A stretch of 64,000 nucleotides of DNA from Alkalihalobacillus sp. LMS6 (GCF_024362765.1 NZ_CP093302.1:3595564-3659563), one strand, 5' to 3'; counted from the first letter of the stretch, positions 33,151-46,890 are shown. Notes: generated by a model not told the origin, from the sequence alone. Translations and numbers: made by a program.

Positions 33151-34170
33151 CTATTCTTCCATTTCCTTCATCATTTCTATGGTTACATCGGAATAATAGT
33201 GTTCAATAATCTCTTTATATGTTTTTCCTTCTTTTGCCATTCCGTTTGCACCAAATTGGCTCATTCCAACCCCATGGCCCCATCCTTTCGTTTGAATCAA
33301 TATTTGGTTTCCATTCATAAACCAGGAAAAATCAGACGAATCCAAATCAAGTTTTTCGCGAATGTCTCTTCCTGTAAATTGCTTATCGCCTATTTGAACA
33401 CGTTCGACTCTTCCACCTTTTGTACGCGCTTGAATTTCACCAATTGACCCATCACCAGCTAATGTCACGCCTAGTTTTTGCTCAAATTCCTGAACGGGGA
33501 TTGCTTTTTCTTCTTCAAATCGAGGAGATTCATGATCCCACGGGCTTTCAACACTTTTTAAATAAGGAATTTCCTGAGCCCAATAATCTTCCGAGTTCTC
33601 TGTAAAGCCATTACTTGTAGAAAAAAATGCTGCCGTAATGGGCTGTTCATTATACACAATCACCTGGCCTGCTGTCGCAAGGACCGCCTCTTCTACTTTC
33701 GACCAGTTTTCCTCAAATGCATCGCCCCATTTTTCTTTAAGCTCTTCTTTATTTAGAAAAACCTGATGATTTACGGTATCTGTGACGAGTGCTTCTTCAG
33801 GTACGTTTCTACTCTCTTCATCGAGCCTTAATTGCGCCATTACGTATGTTTGGGCAGCTAATGACTGCGCCTTTAGCGCCTCTAACTCGTATTCAACTGG
33901 CATTTCCGAAGCAACGACTCCGATTACGTAATCCGTTAAAGGAATTGATTCAACTTCTTCTTTTTGCGAACGATACACGTCAATTTCAAGTTCTGGTACT
34001 GTAACTTCTGACTGGACTTTCGGTTCACTGGACTGGCTTGTCTTTTCTAAAGGAGCTATTTTGAATGGCCCTTTTTCTTCTTGAGCACTTCCATTCATAC
34101 TAACCATCGCCGCTGGTATTAGAAGGATGACTACGATTAATAGGATCGCTACAATTAAAATACGTTTCAT
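33151..34170 (-). CDS. spoIID: Stage II sporulation protein SpoIID (lytic transglycosylase)
   Basis: The 339-residue protein has an N-terminal membrane anchor (ILIVAILLIVVILLIPAAM). The SpoIID domain holds TDYVIGVVASEMPVEYELEALKAQ (catalytic Glu in SEMP) and ends with KGWGHGVGMSQFGANGMAKE. In the engulfment complex with SpoIIM and SpoIIP it cleaves stripped glycan strands. It follows murA by about 160 bases but is separated from it by a terminator. It is sigma-E-dependent in B. subtilis; I saw only a poor promoter match here. Confidence 0.95.
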   Translation of the reverse strand: MKRILIVAILLIVVILLIPAAMVSMNGSAQEEKGPFKIAPLEKTSQSSEPKVQSEVTVPELEIDVYRSQKEEVESIPLTDYVIGVVASEMPVEYELEALKAQSLAAQTYVMAQLRLDEESRNVPEEALVTDTVNHQVFLNKEELKEKWGDAFEENWSKVEEAVLATAGQVIVYNEQPITAAFFSTSNGFTENSEDYWAQEIPYLKSVESPWDHESPRFEEEKAIPVQEFEQKLGVTLAGDGSIGEIQARTKGGRVERVQIGDKQFTGRDIREKLDLDSSDFSWFMNGNQILIQTKGWGHGVGMSQFGANGMAKEGKTYKEIIEHYYSDVTIEMMKEMEE

Positions 34171-34249
34171 GGCATTCCTCCTACATATAACAGTTACTTA
34201 CTTTAAAGACTATGAAAACAATGGATAAAAAAGACGTTTTTTCTACAGC

Positions 34250-34277
34250 AAAAAAGCATGCCGATATTGGCATGCTT
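34250..34277 (-). terminator. Terminator of murA
   Basis: AGCATGCC-GATATT-GGCATGCT hairpin followed on the minus strand by TTTTTTG, about 55 bases after the stop. Confidence 0.8.
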
Positions 34278-34332
34278 TCTTGATTTCATACAATTGTTCT
34301 ACAAGATCTAACTATTTCCCTGGAAATACGAC

Positions 34333-35631
34333 TTATAGCAACTCCGCAGTCTTTTCAAATTCATTTTCTAACTGTTCTTCTACACGCTCAATGTCAGCGC
34401 CTAATGCTTTCAATTTCTCCGTTAATGCCACGTACCCACGATCTAAGTGCTTTAATTCTGTAACGCGCGTATATCCATCCGCTACAAGCCCTGCAATGAC
34501 TAACGCTGCACCTGCACGTAAATCTGTCGCGCCTACTTCAGCACCTTGTAAAGAAGTCGGACCTGACACAATAGCAGAACGGCCTTCAATTTTGATGTTT
34601 CCGTTCATTCTACGGAATTCTTCTACGTGCATAAAGCGGTTTTCAAATACCGTTTCTGTTACAACACTCGTGCCTTCCGCTCGAATAAGCAATGCCATCA
34701 TTTGCGCTTGCATATCTGTAGGGAAGCCTGGGTGAGGCATTGTTTTAATATCAACTGCTTTTAACACTTCAGGTCCAATAACACGTAGCCCTGTTTCACC
34801 TTCTTGAATCTCAACACCCATTTCGCGCATTTTCGCTACAAGCGGACGCATGTGCTCTGCAATGGCACCTTCAACAAATACATCTCCACCAGTAATTGCT
34901 GCAGCAACCATAAACGTTCCTGCTTCAATTCTATCTGGAATGACCGAGTGTACAGCACCGTGAAGCGCTTCTACACCTTCAATCTTAATGACACCAGTTC
35001 CAGCGCCTCTTACTTTTCCACCCATTGCATTTAAATAATTCGCTAAATCAACAATTTCCGGCTCTTCAGCAACATTCTCAATGATTGTTGTCCCTTCTGC
35101 AAGGGCAGCAGCCATCATAATGTTTTCTGTCGCTCCTACGCTTGGGAAATCAAGATATATTTTCGTTCCTTGTAACTTCCCATCAATGCGAGCTTCAATA
35201 AACCCGTTACCAATTTCAACTGTTGCTCCCATCGCTTCAAACCCTTTTAAATGTTGCTCAATTGGACGTGAACCGATGGCACACCCACCAGGTAATGCGA
35301 TTCTCGCTCGACCAACACGTGCAAGCAATGGACCCATTACTAAAAAGGACGCACGCATTTTTCGAACATATTCAAATGGTGCTTCTGTTTTTAACGTACG
35401 ATTTGCGTGGACGACAAAACGACCATCTTCATAATCAACTGCAACATTTAAATTGGTTAGAACCTCTTTCATTGTATAAACATCTGTAAGAGATGGCACT
35501 TCTTCAATAACACTATTTCCATTTTCCGCTAAGATTGATGCTGCTATTACAGGTAGTACGGCATTCTTTGCACCTTCTACCTTCACGGAGCCGTGCAGCT
35601 TGTTGCCGCCACGGACAATGATTTTTTCCAA
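34333..35631 (-). CDS. murAA: UDP-N-acetylglucosamine 1-carboxyvinyltransferase MurA (MurAA)
   Basis: This 432-residue enzyme catalyses the first committed step of peptidoglycan synthesis. GAKNAVLP near 20 holds the conserved Lys22-Asn23, and the catalytic Cys117 is in [16 protein letters not shown]. Later motifs include [10 protein letters not shown] and [18 protein letters not shown]. Cys (not Asp) at the active site predicts fosfomycin sensitivity. It lies next to ywmB and spoIID, the B. subtilis murAA position. A second paralogue enters the window at 63829. Confidence 0.96.
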   Translation of the reverse strand: MEKIIVRGGNKLHGSVKVEGAKNAVLPVIAASILAENGNSVIEEVPSLTDVYTMKEVLTNLNVAVDYEDGRFVVHANRTLKTEAPFEYVRKMRASFLVMGPLLARVGRARIALPGGCAIGSRPIEQHLKGFEAMGATVEIGNGFIEARIDGKLQGTKIYLDFPSVGATENIMMAAALAEGTTIIENVAEEPEIVDLANYLNAMGGKVRGAGTGVIKIEGVEALHGAVHSVIPDRIEAGTFMVAAAITGGDVFVEGAIAEHMRPLVAKMREMGVEIQEGETGLRVIGPEVLKAVDIKTMPHPGFPTDMQAQMMALLIRAEGTSVVTETVFENRFMHVEEFRRMNGNIKIEGRSAIVSGPTSLQGAEVGATDLRAGAALVIAGLVADGYTRVTELKHLDRGYVALTEKLKALGADIERVEEQLENEFEKTAELL

Positions 35632-35672
35632 CGTATTCCCCTCCGCGTCTGATATTTGTCTCTTCTATATTA

Positions 35673-36428
35673 TCAATATTCAGTCGTAATTATAGGCGTT
35701 CCAAAAGTTACTGTTGTTCTAGAGCCCAACTCTTGATTTTCGCGCAAAGCGATTTGAACATTCATCTCTTTATCACCGCTTGTAGCAATACCATTCATCC
35801 ATTCTTCATGATATGCAGATAAAGACACAAACGTTTTTTCATCTAGGGCTTCTAATTTTGTTGCGCCCAATTCACTCATAAACCGTTCTGCCTCAATGAC
35901 TAAGTCTTGAGACGAATCATCCATTTCGGCTGTTAATTCATAAAAAGGCATGGATGATTGTAAATCAATACCTAATTTGTTCATTCGGTCTTCTAACCAT
36001 TGTTGATCCTTCACTACCGAACCATCACTTGAGATCAGCTCATACGTTTTTTCGATTTCATACCCATTTGATGTTTTCGTTGCTAACATCTTTATGTTCT
36101 CATGTAACTCTTCCTCATAAGAACCATTTGTAAACGTCACATGTATATAATTTCCATTTTCTTCAACAGCAGTCCGTTCGAATTCTGAAAAAGCCGTTTC
36201 AAACGATTCCACTTCCAAAGAAAAATCATCCACACGTTCCGTTTTGCTTTTTATACGTACATGCCAGTCAGTCACTGTCATTTTATTTCTCTCAACAAGT
36301 TCTTGAAAGGCACTGATCTGATTATAAAATGTATCGTCGTTCTTTGATGTCCCTTTATCAAAAGCGAATAATGCGCCACAGAATATAAAGATAAGCAATA
36401 AAAAACAAACAGAATACATTTTATTCAT
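35673..36428 (-). CDS. ywmB: YwmB family exported protein (TATA-box-binding-like fold)
   Basis: The protein has 251 residues from ATG 36428, with GGAGGG about 9 bases upstream; the longer ORF is unsupported. An N-terminal hydrophobic signal (VCFLLLIFIFCGALFAF) contains a Cys, but not in a good lipobox. The rest is the YwmB domain, with WHVRIKSKTERV and VVKDQQWLEDRMNKLGIDLQ segments. Family members have a TBP-like fold and unknown function. It is directly upstream of murAA (42 bases), the conserved arrangement, so the two may be cotranscribed. Confidence 0.85.
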   Translation of the reverse strand: MNKMYSVCFLLLIFIFCGALFAFDKGTSKNDDTFYNQISAFQELVERNKMTVTDWHVRIKSKTERVDDFSLEVESFETAFSEFERTAVEENGNYIHVTFTNGSYEEELHENIKMLATKTSNGYEIEKTYELISSDGSVVKDQQWLEDRMNKLGIDLQSSMPFYELTAEMDDSSQDLVIEAERFMSELGATKLEALDEKTFVSLSAYHEEWMNGIATSGDKEMNVQIALRENQELGSRTTVTFGTPIITTEY

Positions 36429-36530
36429 ATCAACATTTCCCTCCAGGACTAAAAGGTTTCTTACTACCATTTTTACCTGAAGCGAAAAAAGCATACATAA
36501 AAAACAAAGGTTCTTATCACATATTTTTAT

Positions 36531-36764
36531 TTAGAAAAAATATGGAAGGTACCGAACAGCTTGGGCATACTCAATAAAAAAACGAGCAATCAAATGACCC
36601 AGTGCAATTGCCACCAAAACTTTTAATAACGTTGCTTGGGTACTCTTAGGATTTTTCACGAACAAGTCAAAGCGAAACGATTGTAACGCCCACCATGCTA
36701 TGACTAAACCGAGGAGATTCGATAGAATATGTATAAATGCTTCCAAACCTAATTCGCTTGTCAA
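36531..36764 (-). CDS. ywzB: YwzB family small membrane protein (DUF1146)
   Basis: The 77-residue protein has two hydrophobic helices: AFIHILSNLLGLVIAWWALQ and LLKVLVAIALGHLIARFF, separated by SFRFDLFVKNPKSTQA. This matches DUF1146/YwzB in length and sequence, and it lies between atpC and ywmB as in B. subtilis. The function is unknown. Confidence 0.88.
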   Translation of the reverse strand: MTSELGLEAFIHILSNLLGLVIAWWALQSFRFDLFVKNPKSTQATLLKVLVAIALGHLIARFFIEYAQAVRYLPYFF

Positions 36765-37095
36765 CCTTATGACCCCATTTCCTACTACATCTCCAATAAA
36801 ACTAAAGTCAAGCTAAAAGTTCGCAATCCATTTTCAATCATAACGGATTTACGCTTAAAAAGCTACCGCTTTCGTGAAGGAAATCTTTCCACTTTCATAA
36901 CAAAAAATGAAGATTTGGTTACAATTTAGAATGATCTTTAAGTAAAGCGCATTCAATTGTTTACATACCCGAACTTTTAAAAATTTAATCTTCATTTGAA
37001 GAATTGCACTTATATTTTTTACAAGTTTTACTATTTTTTGAACAAAAAAATCACTAGCCTGTTGATTTATCAACGACTAGTGATTTTTGTTTCTA
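36765..37095. other. 331-base intergenic region between the atp operon and ywzB
   Basis: The part nearest atpC holds the operon terminator (37044-37090). The remainder is AT-rich, with no ORF, repeat or RNA structure I can support. It presumably contains the ywzB promoter. Confidence 0.6.
37044..37090 (-). terminator. Terminator of the atp operon
   Basis: ATCACTAG / CTAGTGAT with an inner GTTGAT/ATCAAC stem, then a run of T residues on the minus strand, just after the atpC stop. Confidence 0.85.
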
Positions 37096-37494
37096 TTATT
37101 GTTTTGCCACTTCTAAACGAGTTACTGCTCTTCTTAACGCAGCTTCTGCACGCGCTTTATCGATGTGCGCACCACTGTCATTTAAGCGTTTCTCTGCACG
37201 TTCTTTTGCATTCTCAGCACGCTCGGTGTTGATTTGCTCAGGACGCTCAGCAGTCTCAGCTAGTATCGTGACTTGATCTGGACGAACTTCGATAAAACCA
37301 CCGCTGACGGATACTTGGTCTTCTTTGCCGTCTTTCAAAAAACGAGCAGGTCCAACCGTGAGCGGAGAAACAAGCGGAATGTGTTTTGCTTTAATTCCGA
37401 GCTCTCCTTCTGTTGTCTTCACAACAACAAGCTCAGCATCACTTGTATATACAGCACCGTCTGGAGTTACGACACTTACTTGTACGGTTTCCAT
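37096..37494 (-). CDS. atpC: ATP synthase epsilon subunit
   Basis: The 132-residue F1 central-stalk subunit starts [16 protein letters not shown], with the beta-sandwich motifs [20 protein letters not shown] and [21 protein letters not shown]. The C-terminal two-helix regulatory domain ([24 protein letters not shown]) can inhibit ATP hydrolysis. It is the last gene of the operon, 63 bases after atpD. Confidence 0.97.
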   Translation of the reverse strand: METVQVSVVTPDGAVYTSDAELVVVKTTEGELGIKAKHIPLVSPLTVGPARFLKDGKEDQVSVSGGFIEVRPDQVTILAETAERPEQINTERAENAKERAEKRLNDSGAHIDKARAEAALRRAVTRLEVAKQ

Positions 37495-37557
37495 AGAACC
37501 CCTCCTTATCGGCTAGCTTTAGAAAAGGAAACGGTTTAGTCCGCTTCCTCCTCTCTA

Positions 37558-39879
<2,322 letters not shown>

Positions 39880-39903
39880 CTAAGCAAAACTTAAGAAAAT
39901 AGA

Positions 39904-41424
<1,521 letters not shown>

Positions 41425-41445
41425 TCACCCCTAACTGACAAATTG

Positions 41446-41991
41446 TTACTTCCCTGCAAGAATCCCTTTTTCAAGGCGATCAAGCTGTCCTTTTACACTG
41501 CCATCGTAGACACGATCACCAATGCGGACTTTTATTCCACCAACGAGTTGTTCTTGAACGACGTTCGTTACTTCTAACGCACGTTTGCCCACTTTAGGTG
41601 CAAAAACAACTGCGATTTGTTCTTTTTCAGAATCACTTAACGGTTTTGCTGAGTAGACAAATGCTTCAGCAATCCCTTTTTGTTCGTTGTTTAGTTTCTT
41701 GTATTCAGAAGCAAGTTCAGGAATAACAGAATAACGCGAGCGCTCCATTAAGCGCATCATTAATGCTAACGTCGTTTCCTTTACATTGTTCTGAAATGCT
41801 TGCTTAATTAATTGAGCTTTTTTCTCTTGAGAAAGGCCTGGAACTTCAAGTAGTCGCTGCAATTCTGGCGTTTGTCCAAACACCTCAGAAACTAGCTCCA
41901 AATCCTGTTCAAAATCGTCCGCTTGACCTTTTGCTACACCTAACTCAAAAAGAGCAACAGCGTAACGATTGGCTACCGCTTTGTTGCTCAT
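41446..41991 (-). CDS. atpH: ATP synthase delta subunit
   Basis: The 181-residue stator subunit starts MSNKAVANRYAVALFELGVAKG. It has the six-helix N-domain and ends VQEQLVGGIKVRIGDRVYDGSVKGQLDRL, the family signature. It connects the b dimer to the top of F1. The ATG overlaps the atpF stop by 4 bases (ATGA), implying coupled translation. Confidence 0.96.
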   Translation of the reverse strand: MSNKAVANRYAVALFELGVAKGQADDFEQDLELVSEVFGQTPELQRLLEVPGLSQEKKAQLIKQAFQNNVKETTLALMMRLMERSRYSVIPELASEYKKLNNEQKGIAEAFVYSAKPLSDSEKEQIAVVFAPKVGKRALEVTNVVQEQLVGGIKVRIGDRVYDGSVKGQLDRLEKGILAGK

Positions 41992-42479
41992 AGCTCTTCG
42001 CCCGCTTGTTTAAGATACTCTTGAACTAGCTTGTCTTGTTCACTTGCGTCAAGTTCTTTTTCAATCACTTTCTGTGCAATTAAGACAGATAGAGATGCGA
42101 CTTGCTCACGTAGTGCTGTAACAGCTTGTTCTTTCTCATTACGAATTTCAGCAAGCGCTTGCTGCTGAATACGATCTGCTTCAGCCTTCGCTTCGCGGAC
42201 GATATCTCGGCCTTGCTGTTCGCCAACTTTTTTAGCATTTTCAATTAACTCACGTGCTTCAACACGTGCTTGTTTTAACTCATCTTTTTGATCTTCAAGC
42301 ATTTTTTCCGCTTCTTTACGGTTACGCTCTGCAGAATCAATTTGGTCATTAATCATATCTTGACGCTTTTGCATAACACCCATCAATGGCTTAAGTGCAA
42401 ATTTCGCAATAAGAAGCATTAATAGCGTGAAAGCAAAAAGTTGATAAAGCGCTGAGCCCCAATCAAGTACTTCAAACAT
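41988..42479 (-). CDS. atpF: ATP synthase b subunit
   Basis: The 163-residue peripheral stalk protein has one N-terminal membrane helix (LYQLFAFTLLMLLIAKFAL), then a long charged amphipathic helix (about 45-150) typical of the b dimer. The KPLMGVMQKRQDMINDQID junction is conserved. GGGGTG lies ahead of the ATG. Confidence 0.96.
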   Translation of the reverse strand: MFEVLDWGSALYQLFAFTLLMLLIAKFALKPLMGVMQKRQDMINDQIDSAERNRKEAEKMLEDQKDELKQARVEARELIENAKKVGEQQGRDIVREAKAEADRIQQQALAEIRNEKEQAVTALREQVASLSVLIAQKVIEKELDASEQDKLVQEYLKQAGEEL

Positions 42480-42587
42480 CGTTACACCCCTTTTTCTATC
42501 AGAAGTCGGTCCTTACATAAGGAAAGGCGAGAGGTTCTAAAGTAGAACGCTGTCGCCTCTCCATGATTTCCGTATGAAAAAATGCAG

Positions 42588-42818
<231 letters not shown>

Positions 42819-42875
42819 TCAAAATTGGTTAGTTGGTTTATTTCCTATAAATAATCGCTCTAAAAAGAGCAGAGA

Positions 42876-43622
42876 TTAATGTTGTTCAACTTTATGCGAC
42901 ATATAGACCATTGCAAGCATTGCGAAAATGTACGCTTGAATGGAGCCGATAAAGATACTAAATGCTTGCCAAGCCATGGTTGGTAAGAGCGTAACAATCC
43001 CAAGACCAACACCTTGAAATACACCGTAGTTAAATCCAAGTGTACCAAGTGTAACTAAGAGAATTAATAACACTTCTTTTGCGAAAATGTTACCAAACAA
43101 ACGCATTCCAAGTGTTAGGAAGTTCGATACTTCTTCAATAATCTTGAATGGAAGCAATACCCATACAGGTTGAACATATCCTTTTAAGTAGCCGCTAACA
43201 CCTGTCATCTTAATGCCATAAATATGTGTTAACAAAATGACGAACGCTGCCATTGTTAAAGCTAAGATTGGATCCGATGTAGGAGAGCGCCAAATGACAT
43301 AGTGATTTGAATCGCTTGTTACAAGCTCGAATGGAATACCCATCATATTTGCAACGAACATATAGAATAATAGCGCATAGGCAAGGACGATAAAGCGACC
43401 GCCTGTTTTCCAATCCATATTCGCTTTAATAATTCCACGAACAAAATCGATAACCCACTCAATAAAGTTCTGTAACCCGGTTGGTCTCATCGCAAGTTTT
43501 CTTGCACCAATCACTGAGATCAAAAATACAATTAAACAGGCTACGGTTGTCGTAAATACAGTTGTTAGGTTAAACGGAATGTTAAACCACGGGTCGTACC
43601 AATAAATATCTTGTGAATCCAT
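42876..43622 (-). CDS. atpB: ATP synthase a subunit
   Basis: The 248-residue membrane subunit forms the proton half-channels. The essential Arg is Arg174 in TLGMRLFGNIFAKEVLL. Eight residues later Lys182 occupies the position of the alkaliphile-specific Lys180 of Bacillus pseudofirmus OF4, which is Gly in neutralophiles as I recall. The C-terminal SIQAYIFAMLAMVYMSHKVEQH is conserved. It lies 5 bases after atpI. Confidence 0.97.
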   Translation of the reverse strand: MDSQDIYWYDPWFNIPFNLTTVFTTTVACLIVFLISVIGARKLAMRPTGLQNFIEWVIDFVRGIIKANMDWKTGGRFIVLAYALLFYMFVANMMGIPFELVTSDSNHYVIWRSPTSDPILALTMAAFVILLTHIYGIKMTGVSGYLKGYVQPVWVLLPFKIIEEVSNFLTLGMRLFGNIFAKEVLLILLVTLGTLGFNYGVFQGVGLGIVTLLPTMAWQAFSIFIGSIQAYIFAMLAMVYMSHKVEQH

Positions 43623-43626
43623 TGTT

Positions 43627-44034
43627 TCACCTCTTTCGCCTATTAGCTTTTATTACTAAATCCACCATCATGACAATGTACATAAGCGCAATCCCGATCA
43701 CGACCGCTATCAGATGAAACGTATCAGGATACAAGAGTGCAAGACCAACTGCCACGAGTGCGAGGAGCATTCGAAAAACATAACCGAGCCCTACAATTAA
43801 CATGGAAAAGGTGCTTGAGGATGTTTTTCCAACGTGCCGTGCGTTTCGATAGGTTGTCCAAAGGTTAAGGTAGCTTGCTCCATAACCAAGGAGCAGACCA
43901 AGAAAGACATGCTGAGCGGAGGAAATAAAGTATCCTACGAGAAAAACAGCTGCCACTAGCAAGGATACAAGTGAATAACGCTTCATCTGTGACCATGCGC
44001 TTATCGGTTCATGGCTGTGTTGCATTTCAGTCAT
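43627..44034 (-). CDS. atpI: ATP synthase accessory protein AtpI
   Basis: The 135-residue protein has four hydrophobic helices (LVSLLVAAVFLVGYFISSA, LGLLLGYGASYLNLW, VFRMLLALVAVGLALLY, LIAVVIGIALMYIVMMVDL) and a basic tail, matching Gram-positive AtpI. It aids c-ring assembly and, in alkaliphilic bacilli, has been linked with Mg2+ uptake. It overlaps atpZ by 8 bases. Confidence 0.9.
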   Translation of the reverse strand: MTEMQHSHEPISAWSQMKRYSLVSLLVAAVFLVGYFISSAQHVFLGLLLGYGASYLNLWTTYRNARHVGKTSSSTFSMLIVGLGYVFRMLLALVAVGLALLYPDTFHLIAVVIGIALMYIVMMVDLVIKANRRKR

Positions 44035-44257
44035 CGTCTCCTAAAAAAGGCTGAACCGCTTTGTAAATTCCGTACATTCCGGAAAACATTCCGAAAAAAA
44101 GGCAAATTAGAAAGAAAATTGGTTCAGTACCTAACCATCTGTCGAGCCACAATCCAAGAAATAAGCCTCCGATTGTTCCTCCAAGTATGCAAGATGTGAT
44201 GGTTGAAACTAACACAAACGCTCGCATTGGATTCTTATTTGGTTTCGCCAATGACAT
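44027..44257 (-). CDS. atpZ: ATP synthase accessory protein AtpZ
   Basis: The protein has 76 residues from ATG 44257, with AAGGGAG very close upstream; a nearby in-frame ATG four codons earlier has no ribosome site. Two helices (FVLVSTITSCILGGTIGGLFLGLWL and PIFFLICLFFGMFSGMYGIY) match the AtpZ/gene-1 family found at the head of atp operons of alkaliphiles. It is first in the operon. The exact start is less certain than the identity. Confidence 0.85.
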   Translation of the reverse strand: MSLAKPNKNPMRAFVLVSTITSCILGGTIGGLFLGLWLDRWLGTEPIFFLICLFFGMFSGMYGIYKAVQPFLGDDD

Positions 44258-44296
44258 GTCTCCCTTCATTGAATGAAAACCTATACAATCGCATAT

Positions 44297-44321
44297 GTAA
44301 CCCTTATCATGGTAACCCTTA
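44297..44321 (-). repeat. Direct repeats TAAGGGTTAC at the atp transcription start
   Basis: TAAGGGTTAC occurs at 44321-44312 and 44306-44297 on the minus strand, 15 bases apart start to start, just downstream of the -10 box. The spacing is near one and a half helical turns. They may be an operator or a translation element; function unknown. Confidence 0.7.
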
Positions 44322-44324
44322 GTA

Positions 44325-44353
44325 ATCGTACAATAGCCACTTTCCGCTGTCAA
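44325..44353 (-). promoter_or_regulatory. Sigma-A promoter of the atp operon
   Basis: On the minus strand a perfect -35 TTGACA (44353-44348) and TACGAT -10 (44330-44325) are separated by 17 bases, 68 bases before the atpZ start. This is the best sigma-A match I saw in the window. Confidence 0.75.
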
Positions 44354-44562
44354 CGAATTTTGAAAGAATCTCAAAAGAGTTTAAAAATAATGAATGATTG
44401 TTCACATAACTGTCATAGATCTTTACAAATCCATTAACAACACGATTGAACAAAGCATTTTCTCTTGAAAATTAAGCTCCTTATGAATTGATTTGACTTT
44501 CTATTCAAGCAGTTAAAAGCAATTTGTTTGACAATTGCTTATCAGTATGGCCAAAATCTACA

Positions 44563-44600
44563 CAAAAAAATCAACACAACAACGCTGCATTGATTTTTTT
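44563..44600 (-). terminator. Terminator of the subtilase gene
   Basis: AAAATCAA / TTGATTTT with long flanking A and T runs, immediately after the subtilase stop codon at 44608. A longer loop than usual is present. Confidence 0.65.
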
Positions 44601-44607
44601 GTTATCA

Positions 44608-46890
44608 TTATGGACCGACCCATTCTTCACCAATATCAACGATCGCTTCAATGGTATCTGATTTACCTTCATTCACCGCATGAATAAACGCTAGATACCG
44701 CCCCGGTTCGACGTTAAGATCATCAATTTCACCACTTACCATGCCTCGTTTTTGATTCTGGTTTTCAACAATTGTAGCGATGTATTCGAACGTATCAGGA
44801 TCATACAGATGTACACTAGACTCTTCTGCACCACCTGGTAAGTAGTACTCGTAATAGTACCCGTTTTCCTTATCACTATGGGCCATTTGAAACGCCATCA
44901 CTCGAGGATAATTCGGTTCTTCCATAAATAGCATATAGGGAATCGTAATGGCATTCTCGTTTTCATTCACATTAATTAAGCCCGTATGAAGGCCACTTTG
45001 TAATAAATTCGTATCGATTGTCGCTTTCAACGTAACTGCTTGCGTTGACTGCGCTTCAACCTTTACTCCTTCAACCATTTCCCATGTGACGCCATCTAAT
45101 TCGCCAATAGGAGGGTCAATCGTGTAGTCTTTTGCATGATCGCTTAGATTTTCAATGTCGATCACTAACTCTCTTGTAAGGGTGCTGTTCCCTTTTTTCA
45201 TTGCACCAAACGAAAGTGTCGCAGGGGAAATGAGGGATTCCGTATTGACCGCTTCATCCACTTGTAAGCGACCCGTTCCTTGTTCAAAGGGCAAATAATC
45301 ATTTCCTTGTTCGTCTTGTAACCGCTTTGTCGTATTCATTAGCGCGGCTTTCACTTGTTCAGGTGACCACTCAGGGTGTTGTTCTAAAAGTAATGCAGCA
45401 GCCCCTGCCACATGTGGGCTTGCCATACTCGTTCCATTCAGGTCAAGGTATCCTTTTGGGACAGTGCTTTGAATCGCTACTCCTGGTGCAACAATGTCAG
45501 GTTTAATAGCCCATGTTTCCGTTACAGGACCTCTAGAACTAAAAGGCGCCATTAGATCCTGTTTGATGTCATAGTGGGTTTCAACTTTTACTTTGTTCTT
45601 TTTATTCTTTAGTAAAGAAACCAATGCTTCGCCCTCTTCCTTACTAACCGTCGCGCCTGTAATGGGAATCGGTTCAGTAACAGCTCCTGCAAAAGTTCCA
45701 TCTAAATTATTGTAGATTAACGCCGCTTTCGCACCTGCTTTAGATGCTAAAGCGAGCTTTTCAGCAAAATTAGATCGACCTCTTTTAATAAGAACGAGCT
45801 TATCTTTTACATCTTTTCCGCTATAGTCGGACAATAATCCGTGACCTACATCGACTAAATCAAGACTTTCTTTTAATTTCCAACTTTTCGCTCCTAAAAT
45901 TGGTACAAGTGAAAGCTCCTCATCAAGTCCTTTAACTTGAATCGACGGCACTTCAATTGGTGGAAGAGATGCCCCAACAGAGATTGCTTTTGTCGATGTT
46001 CCAGGAGATCCTACAGACCACATATTCGGTCCACTGTTTCCATTTGACGTAACAGCTACAACGCCTTTTTCCACAACACGGTCTAAAGCCAAACTTGTCG
46101 GCCAGTCAGGTCCATTGACCGTATTACCTAACGACAAATTCAAGACGTCCACTTCGTCTTCCACCGCTCGTTCAATCGCTTCTAAAATGTGCTCTGTCGT
46201 TCCTTGCCCCCCTGGACCAAGGGCGCGATAGGCATAGATATCTGCTTCAGGAGCAACCCCTGTTATTCTACCGTTAGCCGCAATAATTCCGGCAACGTGG
46301 GTTCCATGTAACGTTGGTTCCCCTTGTGATTTTTTCGTTTCCATTGGATCTTGATCTTGATCGACGATATCATAGCCACCTTGATAATTTCTTTGTAAAT
46401 CCGGATGCTTATAATCGACTCCCGTATCAATAATTCCGACCTTCACGCCTTTTCCAGTGAGATGACGCTCTTTTCCGTCCCTCATATCAATTAGATCTTT
46501 GCCAGCCCCAATGAATGGAATGCTTCCTTCCAGACTAGGTTGATAATGAGCAACATCATCTACTCGAGCAATGACGCTTAATTGCGTTAATCGATCTATA
46601 TCTTTTTCGGCAATTTCTAATGAAAAGCCACCATACACATTTTCATAAATATTTCTTATTGATGCTGAAGAAATTCGTTCCTCTACAACTTGCACCGCGC
46701 GATGAACGTCTCCAGACGCAGACACAATGACGACTCTTTTGCTACCGTCAATCGTGTGCTTTTTTTCAATTGGGCTCCGTTCTGCTGCAAAGACAGATTC
46801 TGTTCCAATTGGTATGATGAAGGTTTGAATCACAAGAAGGATACTTATTATGCCTAATAATAACGGCCGCACGTTCCCTTGATTAATCAT
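44608..46890 (-). CDS. Secreted subtilisin-like serine protease (S8A, Vpr-like)
   Basis: This 760-residue exoprotease has a signal peptide (about 1-35) and an I9 propeptide (about 50-115). The catalytic domain has Asp155 (VGIIDTGVDY), His195 (LHGTHVAG), oxyanion Asn285 (SNGNSG) and Ser488 (NGTSMASPHVAG). A PA domain (about 320-430; VGHGLLSDYSGKDVKDKLVL, GAKAALIYNNLDG) is inserted before the Ser. The tail from about 550 has beta-rich, Fn3-like segments and no wall anchor. The organisation matches B. subtilis Vpr, which also neighbours this region. It is expected to be secreted, self-processed and used for protein scavenging. Confidence 0.93.
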   Translation of the reverse strand: MINQGNVRPLLLGIISILLVIQTFIIPIGTESVFAAERSPIEKKHTIDGSKRVVIVSASGDVHRAVQVVEERISSASIRNIYENVYGGFSLEIAEKDIDRLTQLSVIARVDDVAHYQPSLEGSIPFIGAGKDLIDMRDGKERHLTGKGVKVGIIDTGVDYKHPDLQRNYQGGYDIVDQDQDPMETKKSQGEPTLHGTHVAGIIAANGRITGVAPEADIYAYRALGPGGQGTTEHILEAIERAVEDEVDVLNLSLGNTVNGPDWPTSLALDRVVEKGVVAVTSNGNSGPNMWSVGSPGTSTKAISVGASLPPIEVPSIQVKGLDEELSLVPILGAKSWKLKESLDLVDVGHGLLSDYSGKDVKDKLVLIKRGRSNFAEKLALASKAGAKAALIYNNLDGTFAGAVTEPIPITGATVSKEEGEALVSLLKNKKNKVKVETHYDIKQDLMAPFSSRGPVTETWAIKPDIVAPGVAIQSTVPKGYLDLNGTSMASPHVAGAAALLLEQHPEWSPEQVKAALMNTTKRLQDEQGNDYLPFEQGTGRLQVDEAVNTESLISPATLSFGAMKKGNSTLTRELVIDIENLSDHAKDYTIDPPIGELDGVTWEMVEGVKVEAQSTQAVTLKATIDTNLLQSGLHTGLINVNENENAITIPYMLFMEEPNYPRVMAFQMAHSDKENGYYYEYYLPGGAEESSVHLYDPDTFEYIATIVENQNQKRGMVSGEIDDLNVEPGRYLAFIHAVNEGKSDTIEAIVDIGEEWVGP

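Larger units (their letters stand above)
44258..44607. other. 350-base intergenic region holding the atp promoter and the subtilase terminator
   Basis: It contains the atp promoter (44325-44353), a pair of direct repeats at the likely transcription start (44297-44321) and the terminator of the subtilase gene, which lies upstream on the minus strand, at 44563-44600. The rest is AT-rich without an ORF. Confidence 0.6.

Noticed and set aside
33151-34250. Sigma-E promoter for spoIID
   Set aside because: The best upstream candidates matched the -10 consensus poorly, so I did not list one.
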